Assembly: GCA_947629875.1 (NCBI GenBank)
Contig: CANRFK010000160.1
Coordinates: forward strand, 1 to 11,711
Length of the DNA stretch: 11,711 nucleotides
Direction of reading: 5' to 3'
Origin: an uncultured Clostridia bacterium
GTDB taxonomy: Bacteria > Bacillota > Clostridia > Christensenellales > Borkfalkiaceae
Position 1 is the first letter of the stretch, and the number at the start of each line of letters is the position of its first letter. The position numbers were made by a program, and so were the translations under genes. Below, piece after piece: positions 1 through 5,107 of this stretch. Below the pieces are notes generated by a model. That model did not search any database. It was not told the DNA's origin and saw only the letters and a program-made list of their open reading frames with translations.

Positions 1-106
1 CGACGGGGCAGGGGCCTGCCTCGACGACGGTGACGGGGATGACCTTGCCGTCCTCCGCAAAGATCTGGGTCATGCCCACTTTGCGACCGATGATTGCTTT
101 ACTCAT
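1..106 (-). CDS. rplC: 50S ribosomal protein L3, N-terminal part (cut by window edge)
   Basis: Only the first 35 codons are present. They begin MSKAIIGRKVGMTQIF and continue through a K-V-I-P-V-T-V-V-E segment, which is the standard start of bacterial L3, a 23S rRNA-binding protein that nucleates large-subunit assembly. The ATG at 104-106 is preceded by an AAAGGAG site at 119-125, 12 nt upstream, which is slightly long spacing. It lies 49 nt downstream of rpsJ on the same strand, the usual S10-operon order (rpsJ-rplC), and no terminator is visible between them. It should therefore be cotranscribed from the promoter near 703-731. The rest of the gene lies beyond position 1. Confidence 0.95.
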   Translation of the reverse strand, partial: MSKAIIGRKVGMTQIFAEDGKVIPVTVVEAGPCPV

Positions 107-155
107 GGATAAAGTTCACTCCTTTTATTTTTCGTGAATACCGCTTTTTGCAGTA

Positions 156-455
156 TTACAACTTCACTTTGATGTCGACGCCCGCGGGAAGGTGGATGCT
201 GTCGAGTAGTTTCGCGTTGGGCGAATAGATGTCGATGATGCGCTTGTAGGTGCGGAGCTCGAACTGCTCGCGCGAATCCTTATCTTTATGGGGGCTTCGG
301 AGGATGGTGACGATCTCGCGTTCCGTGGGAAGCGGGATGGGTCCGGAGATTTTCGCGCCGCCCTTCTGCATGGTCTCCACGATGCGGCTCGCCGCCTGGT
401 CGACGAGTTCGTGATCGTACGCCGAAAGTTTGATCCTGATTTTCTGACTTGCCAT
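156..455 (-). CDS. rpsJ: 30S ribosomal protein S10
   Basis: The 99-aa product starts MASQKIRIKLSAYDHELVD and contains G-P-I-P-L-P-T-E (about 38-45) and the H-K-D-K-D-S-R-E-Q-F-E-L-R-T-Y-K-R segment (about 55-71), diagnostic of S10/NusE. S10 sits in the 30S head and, as NusE, also joins NusB in antitermination complexes (family knowledge). Length is close to the usual 100-103 aa. The start is supported by GGAG at 464-467, 8 nt upstream. It is the first gene of the S10 operon here, with rplC following after 49 nt. A consensus promoter lies about 250 nt upstream, leaving a leader of roughly 240 nt. Nothing in the protein is unusual. Confidence 0.98.
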   Translation of the reverse strand: MASQKIRIKLSAYDHELVDQAASRIVETMQKGGAKISGPIPLPTEREIVTILRSPHKDKDSREQFELRTYKRIIDIYSPNAKLLDSIHLPAGVDIKVKL

Positions 456-530
456 TTTTCTTACTCCTTTTTTATACGAACTGTGTATCGCCGCGTCAAC
501 GTATCCGTGCGTATCGAAGCATTTTTATCA

Positions 531-558
531 AAAAAACACGCGTTTTTGCGGTGTTTTT
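531..558 (-). promoter_or_regulatory. possible attenuator hairpin in the rpsJ leader
   Basis: On the minus strand AAAAACAC pairs with GTGTTTTT around a short GC-containing loop, and the 3' arm runs into seven T residues. It lies in the untranslated leader between the rpsJ promoter and start codon. The stem is mostly A:T, so its strength as a terminator is doubtful. S10 operons in other bacteria are often controlled in the leader, but no known L4-binding fold can be claimed here. Confidence 0.3.
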
Positions 559-702
559 CGCAAAAGCCTCGGTTCGTCGCAGGAGTCGCGCTCCCACACT
601 TGTCAACGGGAATTATCTGCCGAGGGGCTTTCTACCTCGATTTTTCAGTAACTTTCCGTCTCAACCCTATACGCACCACTGCATAATGACACAGCATGAA
701 AT

Positions 703-731
703 ATATTACGCCAAGTCAAGGAGATTGTCAA
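703..731 (-). promoter_or_regulatory. promoter of the S10 operon (rpsJ)
   Basis: On the minus strand a perfect TTGACA (complement of 726-731) is separated by exactly 17 nt from TAATAT (complement of 703-708). This is a near-consensus sigma-70/sigma-A promoter, as expected for ribosomal protein genes. Transcription would start near 695, giving a leader of about 240 nt before rpsJ. Confidence 0.8.
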
Positions 732-740
732 GGATTTGCG

Positions 741-781
741 CGCGGTTTTCGCAAAAATTTTTTGGCTTTTTCCCGATTTTT
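741..781 (-). promoter_or_regulatory. phased T/A-tracts upstream of the rpsJ promoter (UP-like, curved DNA)
   Basis: Runs of 4-6 T (or A) residues are centred near 748, 757-760, 769 and 779, about one helical turn apart, directly upstream of the -35 box of the rpsJ promoter. Such phased tracts bend DNA and can act as UP elements for the RNA polymerase alpha subunit (established for rRNA and ribosomal protein promoters). Function here is inferred from position only. Confidence 0.45.
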
Positions 782-900
782 CGCCCGAATTGTGTCTTAT
801 CCCGCCGAAACCACAAGATATGGAACCTTTATAAAAACCTCGGGGAACTTTTCTCATCCCGCCCCTCGCCTTGGGAACCTTCCTCGTCCTGCCCCCATCG

Positions 901-943
901 GCTTCTCCTTTGAGGAGAAGCTCCCGCGCAGCGGGTGATGAGG
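901..943 (+). repeat. two-hairpin intergenic element, copy A
   Basis: Hairpin 1 is GCTTCTCCT / AGGAGAAGC (901-909 with 913-921) around TTG. Hairpin 2 is CCCGC / GCGGG (923-927 with 931-935) around GCA. The element ends TGATGAGG. The same layout recurs at 1015, 1244, 4549 and 4808 with different stem sequences. Confidence 0.75.
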
Positions 944-1014
944 TGACATCATTCGCCCGCGTTATTCCTCATCCCGCACCGCGCCCCGGGAACCTTCCTC
1001 GTCCTGCCCCCTCG

Positions 1015-1057
1015 GCTTCTCCTTTGAGGAGAAGCTCCCGCGTAGCGGGTGATGAGG
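1015..1057 (+). repeat. two-hairpin intergenic element, copy B
   Basis: Stem 1 is identical to copy A (1015-1023 with 1027-1035). Stem 2 is CCCGC / GCGGG (1037-1041 with 1045-1049) with loop GTA in place of GCA, followed by TGATGAGG. It arose with copy A by the 115-bp tandem duplication. Confidence 0.75.
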
Positions 1058-1116
1058 TGACATCATTCGCCCACATTATTCCTCATCCCGCCCCGCGCCT
1101 CCATACTCCCCCCTTT

Positions 1117-1172
1117 ATACCGAGCCCGCCGCGCGTCCGTTTTTACGGACGCGCGGCGGGCGAGTGTATCTT
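1117..1172 (+). repeat. variable-stem hairpin element, copy 1
   Basis: The left flank is ATACCGAG (1117-1124). A perfect 16-bp GC-rich stem (1125-1140 with 1145-1160, loop TTTT) follows, then the right flank CGAGTGTATCTT (1161-1172). The outer ATAC and GTAT can also pair. Two other copies (4317, 4728) share the flanks but have unrelated stem sequences. Confidence 0.8.
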
Positions 1173-1195
1173 ATTCCCTCTCGGGCGCCTCTCTA

Positions 1196-1219
1196 TACAT
1201 TATATATTACATTATATAT
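1196..1219. repeat. 12-bp AT-rich tandem repeat
   Basis: TACATTATATAT occurs twice head to tail (1196-1207 and 1208-1219) inside otherwise GC-rich DNA. No gene starts nearby on either strand, so I assign no promoter role. Confidence 0.7.
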
Positions 1220-1243
1220 TATCCGTCTGCCCCCGTCCCCTTG

Positions 1244-1292
1244 CTTCCCCCTCTCGGGGGAAGTGGCGCGCGCCCTTGCGCGCCGAAAGGGG
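1244..1292 (+). repeat. two-hairpin intergenic element, copy C
   Basis: Hairpin 1 is CTTCCCCC / GGGGGAAG (1244-1251 with 1256-1263). Hairpin 2 is GGCGCGC / GCGCGCC (1265-1271 with 1278-1284). GAAAGGGG follows at the position of the TGATGAGG tail in copies A and B. Both stems differ from copy A yet pair perfectly. Confidence 0.6.
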
Positions 1293-1532
1293 TTCCCTCG
1301 TACCGCCCCGCGCACCCCCTCATACACTCACGCGCCGCCGAGCTACTGCACGGCGGCGCTACTTCGTCGCTACGCTCCTCGTGCCGCGCTTAGTAGACGA
1401 ATGGTGCGCGCGGGGTGGTGGGAGGCGGGTTCCCCGCCGCTCCACGCCCCCATTTGCCACACTACCGTAGGCTTAATGTCAGGGCAAGCGTAGATTGAGA
1501 TAGGGTCAATATCCCATACGTGTTACATTCCT

Positions 1533-1591
1533 CGTTGAATTTATTTTCGAGCATGCGGCCACAAGCCGCATTCGAGAAAAGAAATTCAACG
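1533..1591. repeat. long imperfect inverted repeat at the 3' end of galE
   Basis: The outer arms CGTTGAATTT (1533-1542) and AAATTCAACG (1582-1591) are exact complements. The inner arms ATGCGGC (1553-1559) and GCCGCAT (1565-1571) are also exact, with TTTT/AAAA and CGA/TCG pairing between them and a small bulge. The right arm contains the galE stop codon. It could be a 3'-end stabilising or terminating hairpin, but there is no following T-run on the minus strand, so a repeat insertion is equally possible. Confidence 0.65.
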
Positions 1592-2602
1592 AAATTCGTA
1601 CCCCTGCGGATTCTTCTTCTGCCAATTCCACTGGTCGCGGCACATCTCTTGAAGTCCCCGCTCCGCCCTCCAGCCGAGTTCCTTCTCCGCCTTTGCGCTC
1701 GAGGTATAGCACGCGGCGATGTCCCCCGCCCGCCTCGGCTTTATTTCGTAGGGCAGCGCCCTGCCGCACGCCGCGGAGAACGCCTTTATCATCTCGAGAA
1801 CGCTGTACCCGTTGCCCGTGCCGAGGTTGTAGATGTGCACGCCCGCTTTGTTCAGCTTTTCAATGGCGCAGACGTGCCCCTTCGCGAGGTCGACGACGTG
1901 GATATAGTCCCTTACGCCCGTGCCGTCGGGGGTGGGGTAATCGTTGCCGAACACGCCGATCTTTTGTAGCTTTCCGCTCGCCACCTGCGCCACGTAGGGC
2001 ATGAGATTGTTGGGAATTCCCTTGGGGTCCTCGCCGATGAGCCCGCTCTCATGCGCGCCCACGGGGTTGAAATAGCGCAACAGCACGATGCTCCATTCCC
2101 CATCCGAGGCATACACGTCGCGCAGGATATTCTCCTGCATGAGTTTGCTCGTGCCGTAGGGGTTGGTCGTGCCGCCCACCCTGCAATTTTCGTCGAGGGG
2201 AAGCCGCTCGGGCTCGCCGTACACCGTCGCCGAGGACGAGAACACGATGCGCTTCACGTTGTGCCGCTTCATCGTCTGCAACAAAACGAGGGTGGAGACG
2301 AGGTTGTTGTCGTAATATTCGATGGGCTTTGCAACACTCTCCCCCACCGCCTTGAGCCCCGCAAAGTGGATGACCCAATCGATGTCGTGCGCCGCAAATA
2401 CAAGTTCCATGGCCGCCGCGTCACGCACGTCGTTTTCGTAAAAGATGACATTTTTGCCCGTGATCTTCTCCACGCGGGTGATGGCCTCGCGGCAGGAGTT
2501 GGAGAGATTGTCCACCACGACCACCTCGTGCCCTGCCTCCAAGAGTTCGACCACAGTATGCGAGCCGATGAAGCCCGCGCCGCCCGTCACAAGTACCTTC
2601 AT
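1586..2602 (-). CDS. galE: UDP-glucose 4-epimerase
   Basis: The 338-aa product matches the usual GalE length. GalE interconverts UDP-glucose and UDP-galactose in the cytoplasm with tightly bound NAD (Leloir pathway, supply of UDP-Gal for envelope glycans). The N-terminus MKVLVTGGAGFIGSH carries the Rossmann GxxGxxG (residues 7-13). S124 in SSSATVYG and the YxxxK pair (Y149, K153) form the catalytic triad. The tail ends W-N-W-Q-K-K-N-P-Q-G-Y-E, as in typical GalE. An in-frame extension to 2707 exists, but the ATG at 2602 has GGAGGAG 5 nt upstream and gives the canonical N-terminus. No other gal genes are nearby. The start codon overlaps the stop of a possible 46-aa ORF, and the stop lies in a large inverted repeat. 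Confidence 0.96.
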   Translation of the reverse strand: MKVLVTGGAGFIGSHTVVELLEAGHEVVVVDNLSNSCREAITRVEKITGKNVIFYENDVRDAAAMELVFAAHDIDWVIHFAGLKAVGESVAKPIEYYDNNLVSTLVLLQTMKRHNVKRIVFSSSATVYGEPERLPLDENCRVGGTTNPYGTSKLMQENILRDVYASDGEWSIVLLRYFNPVGAHESGLIGEDPKGIPNNLMPYVAQVASGKLQKIGVFGNDYPTPDGTGVRDYIHVVDLAKGHVCAIEKLNKAGVHIYNLGTGNGYSVLEMIKAFSAACGRALPYEIKPRRAGDIAACYTSSAKAEKELGWRAERGLQEMCRDQWNWQKKNPQGYEFR

Positions 2603-2739
2603 GCTATCTCCTCCGCGGAAATTCCGTCCGCCGCCGCGGCGCAGAACGCCGCTTTGAGCCCCGTTTTTTCCGTATAAATTCTTCCCGCTTTTACCGAAAA
2701 CACACATACGTTGTCGGTTTTGGCGAAATTTTCGTGCAT
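2599..2739 (-). CDS. possible small protein translationally coupled to galE
   Basis: A 46-codon frame beginning M-H-E-N-F-A-K-T-D-N and ending A-A-A-A-D-G-I-S-A-E-E-I-A stops at a TGA that overlaps the galE ATG in the classic ATGA arrangement. The peptide is not low-complexity and resembles no family I know. It has no signal peptide or membrane segment. Against it: the ATG at 2739 has only a weak GGCGG-like site, the next upstream in-frame start is a TTG near 2796, and in a GC-rich genome short open frames occur by chance. The overlap is seen in the sequence. That the frame is a gene is inferred. Confidence 0.35.
   Translation of the reverse strand: MHENFAKTDNVCVFSVKAGRIYTEKTGLKAAFCAAAADGISAEEIA
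2608..2614 (-). promoter_or_regulatory. ribosome binding site that fixes the galE start
   Basis: The minus strand reads GGAGGAG, 5 nt before the ATG at 2602. It also lies inside the last codons of the 46-aa ORF at 2599-2739, so reading of that ORF would pass over the galE initiation site. Confidence 0.75.
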
Positions 2740-2802
2740 CCGCCGAACCGCGCGGTCACCGCATCGTCCTCTTTGCGCGAAGCACGCAGGGCGCAAACCG
2801 CA

Positions 2803-4131
2803 TCACAGAGTCGTGTCGTCACTCTCTTCCGAACCGTTTTCTTCCGAGCCGTTATCGCTCTCTTCCGAACCGTTTTCTTCCGAGCCGTTATCGCTCTCTT
2901 CCGAGCCGCCGCTTTGTTCGCCGTCGCCGCTCTCCGAGCTGTCACCACTCTCTTCCGAACCGTCACTGCTATCCGAGCCACCCTCTTCCGAGCCGCCGCC
3001 CTGTTCGATGTCGCCGCTCTCAGAGCCGCCCTCTTCCGCGCCGAACCCCGGCACTTCGCCGCTGTACGCGGTGACGGAGAACGTGCCGCCCGTTCCCATC
3101 GTGCTCTCGCACAAAAACAGCCCTCTCACTTCGAGCGAGATCCCCAGCTGCACGTCGTTTTTCACGGTGTATTCCTTGAACAGCCCGTTTTCGTCAAACG
3201 CGATCGTGATATCGAAGTCAGTGGAGGTATAGCGGAAGTCGGCGCGCGGGATATATTTGAGCCAATCGGCGGGCAAAAATTCCTCGAGCGCGTCGTTCAG
3301 AAGGTCGGTAAAGAACCCCTTCTCCGCCACAATGCGGACGGTGAGCCCCGCCGTGTCGTCGATCTCCACGGTAAAGCCGAGGTCGATGAGCTTCTCCACG
3401 CCCACGCGGAGGGAGAGCCCCTTTTCGAGTTCGGCGGGAATGGTCTCCACGGCCTCCATGATGCCGGCGTACACCTCAAGTTGCGCCGCCTCGGAGAGGT
3501 ATTCGGAGATCGTCGAGATATCGATGTTCTTCTCCGCTTCCCCCTCGCGCGCGTACCACACGAGGTCGCCGTCGTGGCGGATGCCCGCCTCAAAGTTCTT
3601 CTCCACGGGCTCGGAATCCGATCCGGGCCCCGTATAGGTGAAGGCAAGCCCCGCCGCACCGCCGCCGAAGAGGTCGAACCCGAGCGGATTTGCATCCGAA
3701 GCGCGCACGCCGAGCGTATCCGAAATGGACGCCTCCGCCGCGAGCCCCGCGTAAAATTTTTCCCTGCCGCTTATCTCCGACGTCCAGCGGAAGGAATATT
3801 CCGCCGACAGCGCCCCTGCGATTTGCAGGGCATACGACCACGACGGCTCTGCGGTATCGCCGAACGCCGTTTCGAGGCTCACGCTCTCCAACAGGGCGAG
3901 GGGCGAGATCTGCTCCTCGGGCTGCTCTTCGGGCTCCGTCACCTCGGGCTGCTCTTCGGGCTCTTGCTTCCCGACCTCCTCTTCGGACGGAACCGAGGGA
4001 AGCGGCGCCGTTTGGGTCTCTGTCGTTTGCGCATCGCCCCCGAGGGGATTCTCCTGCTCGCCGCACGCGGAAAGCAGCGACACCCCTGCCGCCAGCACAG
4101 TTGCGAGAAGAACGCACGCAAGACGTTTCAT
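2803..4131 (-). CDS. putative lipoprotein with acidic Ser/Glu/Gly repeat tail, function unknown
   Basis: The 442-aa product starts MKRLACVLLATVLAAGVSLL followed by S-A-C, a lipoprotein signal peptide with lipobox L20-S-A-C23, so the mature protein should be anchored to the outer face of the membrane. An E/P/Q-rich linker (about 48-74, with repeated E-E-Q-P-E) leads to a core (about 80-367) with no motif I recognise. The core has alternating hydrophobic stretches such as F-T-V-E-I-D-D-T-A-G-L-T-V-R-I-V, suggesting beta structure. The last 75 residues are almost only S, E, G, D, N and Q, with a 12-residue repeat. A GGAGG site at 4138-4142 fixes the start and a promoter precedes it. It is followed by the small ORF and galE on the same strand. 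Substrate-binding or surface roles are possible but not shown. Confidence 0.85.
   Translation of the reverse strand: MKRLACVLLATVLAAGVSLLSACGEQENPLGGDAQTTETQTAPLPSVPSEEEVGKQEPEEQPEVTEPEEQPEEQISPLALLESVSLETAFGDTAEPSWSYALQIAGALSAEYSFRWTSEISGREKFYAGLAAEASISDTLGVRASDANPLGFDLFGGGAAGLAFTYTGPGSDSEPVEKNFEAGIRHDGDLVWYAREGEAEKNIDISTISEYLSEAAQLEVYAGIMEAVETIPAELEKGLSLRVGVEKLIDLGFTVEIDDTAGLTVRIVAEKGFFTDLLNDALEEFLPADWLKYIPRADFRYTSTDFDITIAFDENGLFKEYTVKNDVQLGISLEVRGLFLCESTMGTGGTFSVTAYSGEVPGFGAEEGGSESGDIEQGGGSEEGGSDSSDGSEESGDSSESGDGEQSGGSEESDNGSEENGSEESDNGSEENGSEESDDTTL
2822..2893 (-). repeat. exact 36-bp tandem repeat inside the lipoprotein tail
   Basis: Two identical in-frame 36-bp units (2822-2857 and 2858-2893), each encoding S-E-E-S-D-N-G-S-E-E-N-G, are followed by a partial third. 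Identity at the DNA level implies recent duplication. Unit number could vary between strains without shifting the frame. Confidence 0.9.
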
Positions 4132-4162
4132 TGTTTTCCTCCGTTGGGAAACTCCCTCTTAT

Positions 4163-4193
4163 ATTTTATCATAGATTCCCTATTATTTGTCAA
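4163..4193 (-). promoter_or_regulatory. promoter of the lipoprotein gene
   Basis: On the minus strand TTGACA (complement of 4188-4193) is followed after 17 nt by GATAAA or after 19 nt by TAAAAT, so the -10 box is ambiguous within the GATAAAAT stretch. The start codon is about 32 nt further on, with a GGAGG site at 4138-4142. No other promoter is seen before galE, so galE may depend on this one. Confidence 0.6.
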
Positions 4194-4316
4194 CCGTTTG
4201 ATGGCATTTTCAAACAAAATTTCGCCGAAATCCCGCCCGCTCGTCGGCGCGTGTGCATATCTTGCCGCGCGCTCGCCCTGTCGCTCCACTCGGTATATAA
4301 GATCCCCTCCTTCCTC

Positions 4317-4367
4317 ATACCGAGCCCATGCCCGCGCCTTTGGCGCGGGCATGGGCGAGTGTATCTT
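4317..4367 (+). repeat. variable-stem hairpin element, copy 2
   Basis: The flank ATACCGAG (4317-4324) precedes a perfect 14-bp stem CCCATGCCCGCGCC / GGCGCGGGCATGGG (4325-4338 with 4342-4355, loop TTT), followed by the flank CGAGTGTATCTT (4356-4367). The flanks match copy 1 exactly, while the stem sequence differs. Confidence 0.8.
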
Positions 4368-4458
4368 GCCTTCTACCTGAATGCGCCTCGCCTGCGCAGG
4401 GCGAGCTTCGCATGCGTTCACCTACGGCAAACGCTTTGCTTTCACGCCCGCGCCTCTT

Positions 4459-4493
4459 CCCGAAAAATCTTTGCTGCGCAAATCTTTTTCGGG
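4459..4493. repeat. long stem-loop
   Basis: CCCGAAAAA (4459-4467) pairs with TTTTTCGGG (4485-4493). A 2x2 TC/TC mismatch follows, then TTTGC with GCAAA around a TGC loop. It is not next to any gene end, so it is probably another palindromic repeat rather than a terminator. Confidence 0.6.
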
Positions 4494-4518
4494 AGCCCTC
4501 CTTGCTCGCCCCCTCCTC

Positions 4519-4542
4519 GGGAGGGGGATAAAGGGGGTGGGG
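4519..4542 (+). other. G-quadruplex-forming motif
   Basis: Four plus-strand G-runs (4519-4521, 4523-4527, 4533-4537, 4539-4542) are separated by loops of 1, 5 and 1 nt, which fits the standard G4 pattern. Outer CTTGC (4501-4505) and GCAAG (4542-4546) could close a competing duplex stem. Confidence 0.5.
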
Positions 4543-4548
4543 CAAGTG

Positions 4549-4591
4549 GCTTCTCCTTGGAGGAGAAGCTCCGCCGCAGGCGGTGATGAGG
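4549..4591 (+). repeat. two-hairpin intergenic element, copy D
   Basis: Stem 1 is GCTTCTCCT / AGGAGAAGC (4549-4557 with 4561-4569). Stem 2 is CCGCC / GGCGG (4571-4575 with 4579-4583) around GCA, followed by TGATGAGG. Compared with copies A and B, stem 2 has changed on both sides and still pairs. Confidence 0.75.
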
Positions 4592-4613
4592 AGGCACCCC
4601 TATCCCCACCCGT

Positions 4614-4651
4614 CACGGCTTTACCGTGCCGCCCTCCCCTTTCCGAAAGGG
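4614..4651 (-). repeat. two-hairpin intergenic element, inverted copy
   Basis: Read on the minus strand, hairpin 1 is CCCTTT / AAAGGG around CGG (4637-4651) and hairpin 2 is CACGG / CCGTG around TAAAG (4614-4628), followed by ACGGG. The layout matches the two-hairpin family in opposite orientation. Stem sequences differ from the other copies, so membership is tentative. Confidence 0.4.
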
Positions 4652-4685
4652 TAGGTCCCCCCCATCCCGTATTGCTTATATCCTC

Positions 4686-4720
4686 ATGCCGAGCCCGCTC
4701 ATTAGGCGCCCGCGCCTGCC
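4686..4720 (+). repeat. degenerate variable-stem hairpin element
   Basis: ATGCCGAGCC resembles the ATACCGAGCC left flank and is followed by a small palindrome AGGCGC / GCGCCT, but the right flank GAGTGTATCTT is missing. It sits immediately before intact copy 3 and may be a decayed or interrupted copy. Confidence 0.35.
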
Positions 4721-4727
4721 GTCCCTC

Positions 4728-4784
4728 ATACCGAGCCCCGCGCCCGCCGCGTTTCACGCGGCGGGCGCGGGGTGAGTGTATCTT
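4728..4784 (+). repeat. variable-stem hairpin element, copy 3
   Basis: The flank ATACCGAG (4728-4735) precedes a perfect 17-bp stem (4736-4752 with 4756-4772, loop TTC), followed by the flank TGAGTGTATCTT (4773-4784). One flank base differs from copies 1 and 2. The stem sequence is again different. Confidence 0.8.
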
Positions 4785-4807
4785 CCCTGAACACACTCCT
4801 CCCGCTT

Positions 4808-4854
4808 GGCTCCCCCTCTTGGGGAGCCGTCGAGGCATCGCCGAGACTGAGAGG
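4808..4854 (+). repeat. two-hairpin intergenic element, copy E
   Basis: Hairpin 1 is GGCTCCCC / GGGGAGCC (4808-4815 with 4821-4828). Hairpin 2 is GTC-GA-GGC / GCC-GA-GAC (4829-4836 with 4840-4847) around ATC, with a tandem G-A mismatch in the middle of the stem. TGAGAGG follows. Confidence 0.65.
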
Positions 4855-4870
4855 GTTCCTCTCCCCGAAC

Positions 4871-4920
4871 GCAGTCTGTCTTATCCCCCTCCCCGCGCCA
4901 TTCCGGGTAGGAAGAGGAAC
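4871..4920 (+). repeat. exact 50-bp direct repeat, left copy
   Basis: The sequence begins GCAGTCTGTCTTATCCCCCT and is identical over 50 nt to 5358-5407. The pair is 487 nt apart and brackets the AT-rich island. Confidence 0.9.
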
Positions 4921-5009
4921 GCAAGGGCCGTCCTGTTTTTCGGTGATGTTCCGGAAGAGCAGATCGTACTCACCCCCGTTCGGACGGCAATAAGAAACAC
5001 CGAAAAGAA

Positions 5010-5091
5010 GGATAAAAAAGTAAGAAGACATAAAATAAAAATGAAATTAAAATAATTCAAACTAAATCAAAAAAACTTACCTTTTTTATCC
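5010..5091. repeat. AT-rich inverted repeat
   Basis: The left arm GGATAAAAAAGTAAG (5010-5024) and right arm CTTACCTTTTTTATCC (5076-5091) are complementary apart from one bulged base. The 51-nt loop is almost pure A/T. Related GATAAAAAAG-type motifs recur in reverse orientation up to 5260. Composition contrasts sharply with the GC-rich surroundings. Confidence 0.65.
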
Positions 5092-5107
5092 GTCTTCGTC
5101 CCTTTTT

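Larger units (their letters stand above)
853..1098. repeat. tandem duplication of a 115-bp repeat unit
   Basis: Two nearly identical units (about 853-967 and 968-1081), each beginning CTCATCCCGC, are followed by the first ~17 nt of a third. The units differ at a handful of positions. Each contains one two-hairpin element (at 901-943 and 1015-1057) followed by GACATCATTCGCCC. Confidence 0.85.
732..1530. other. gene-free, repeat-rich intergenic region
   Basis: No credible gene is seen here. Open frames on the plus strand (for example 871-1470) translate to low-complexity R/P/S-rich peptides and run through hairpins, so they look spurious. The stretch holds the phased tracts of the rpsJ promoter, a 115-bp tandem duplication (853-1098), a variable-stem hairpin (1117-1172), a 12-bp tandem repeat (1196-1219) and a two-hairpin element (1244-1292). 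It also has a GC hairpin with CGCCGCC pairing to GGCGGCG near 1332-1356. I see nothing identifiable between about 1360 and 1530. Confidence 0.7.

Noticed and set aside
595..625. Second promoter for rpsJ using the TTGACA on the minus strand near 599-604
   Set aside because: No acceptable -10 sequence occurs 16-19 nt downstream. The region there is GC-rich.
853..1098. CRISPR array
   Set aside because: Only two long units with near-identical content throughout. There is no short repeat/unique spacer alternation and no cas gene.
1195..1225. Promoter in the TATATT-rich tandem repeat
   Set aside because: Resemblance to a -10 box is due to AT richness. There is no -35 partner and no gene follows on either strand.
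871..1470. 199-codon plus-strand open frame in the left intergenic region
   Set aside because: It runs through the tandem repeat and hairpins. The peptide is repeated P/S/R text, so it is a spurious repeat translation.
2740..2802. Terminator after the lipoprotein gene (TTTGCGC pairing with GCGCAAA)
   Set aside because: The stem is short with a 12-nt loop and no T-run follows on the minus strand. Read-through to galE is more likely.
4289..4296. Fourth full copy of the variable-stem element, inverted, starting at CTCGGTAT
   Set aside because: Only the left flank can be recognised. There is no paired stem or right flank, so it is at most a remnant.
2734..4380. 548-codon plus-strand open frame
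   Set aside because: It is antisense to the lipoprotein gene, which has a promoter, ribosome site and signal peptide. The plus-strand product is Arg/Ala/His-rich with no motif, typical of a GC-driven shadow frame.
1117..4784. Variable-stem hairpins as integron attC sites
   Set aside because: They have conserved flanks and variable stems like attC, but there is no GTTRRRY core, no gene cassettes between copies and no integrase in the window.
4381..5055. 224-codon plus-strand open frame in the right intergenic region
   Set aside because: It crosses several palindromes and ends in the AT-rich island. There is no ribosome site or domain, and the composition shifts abruptly.
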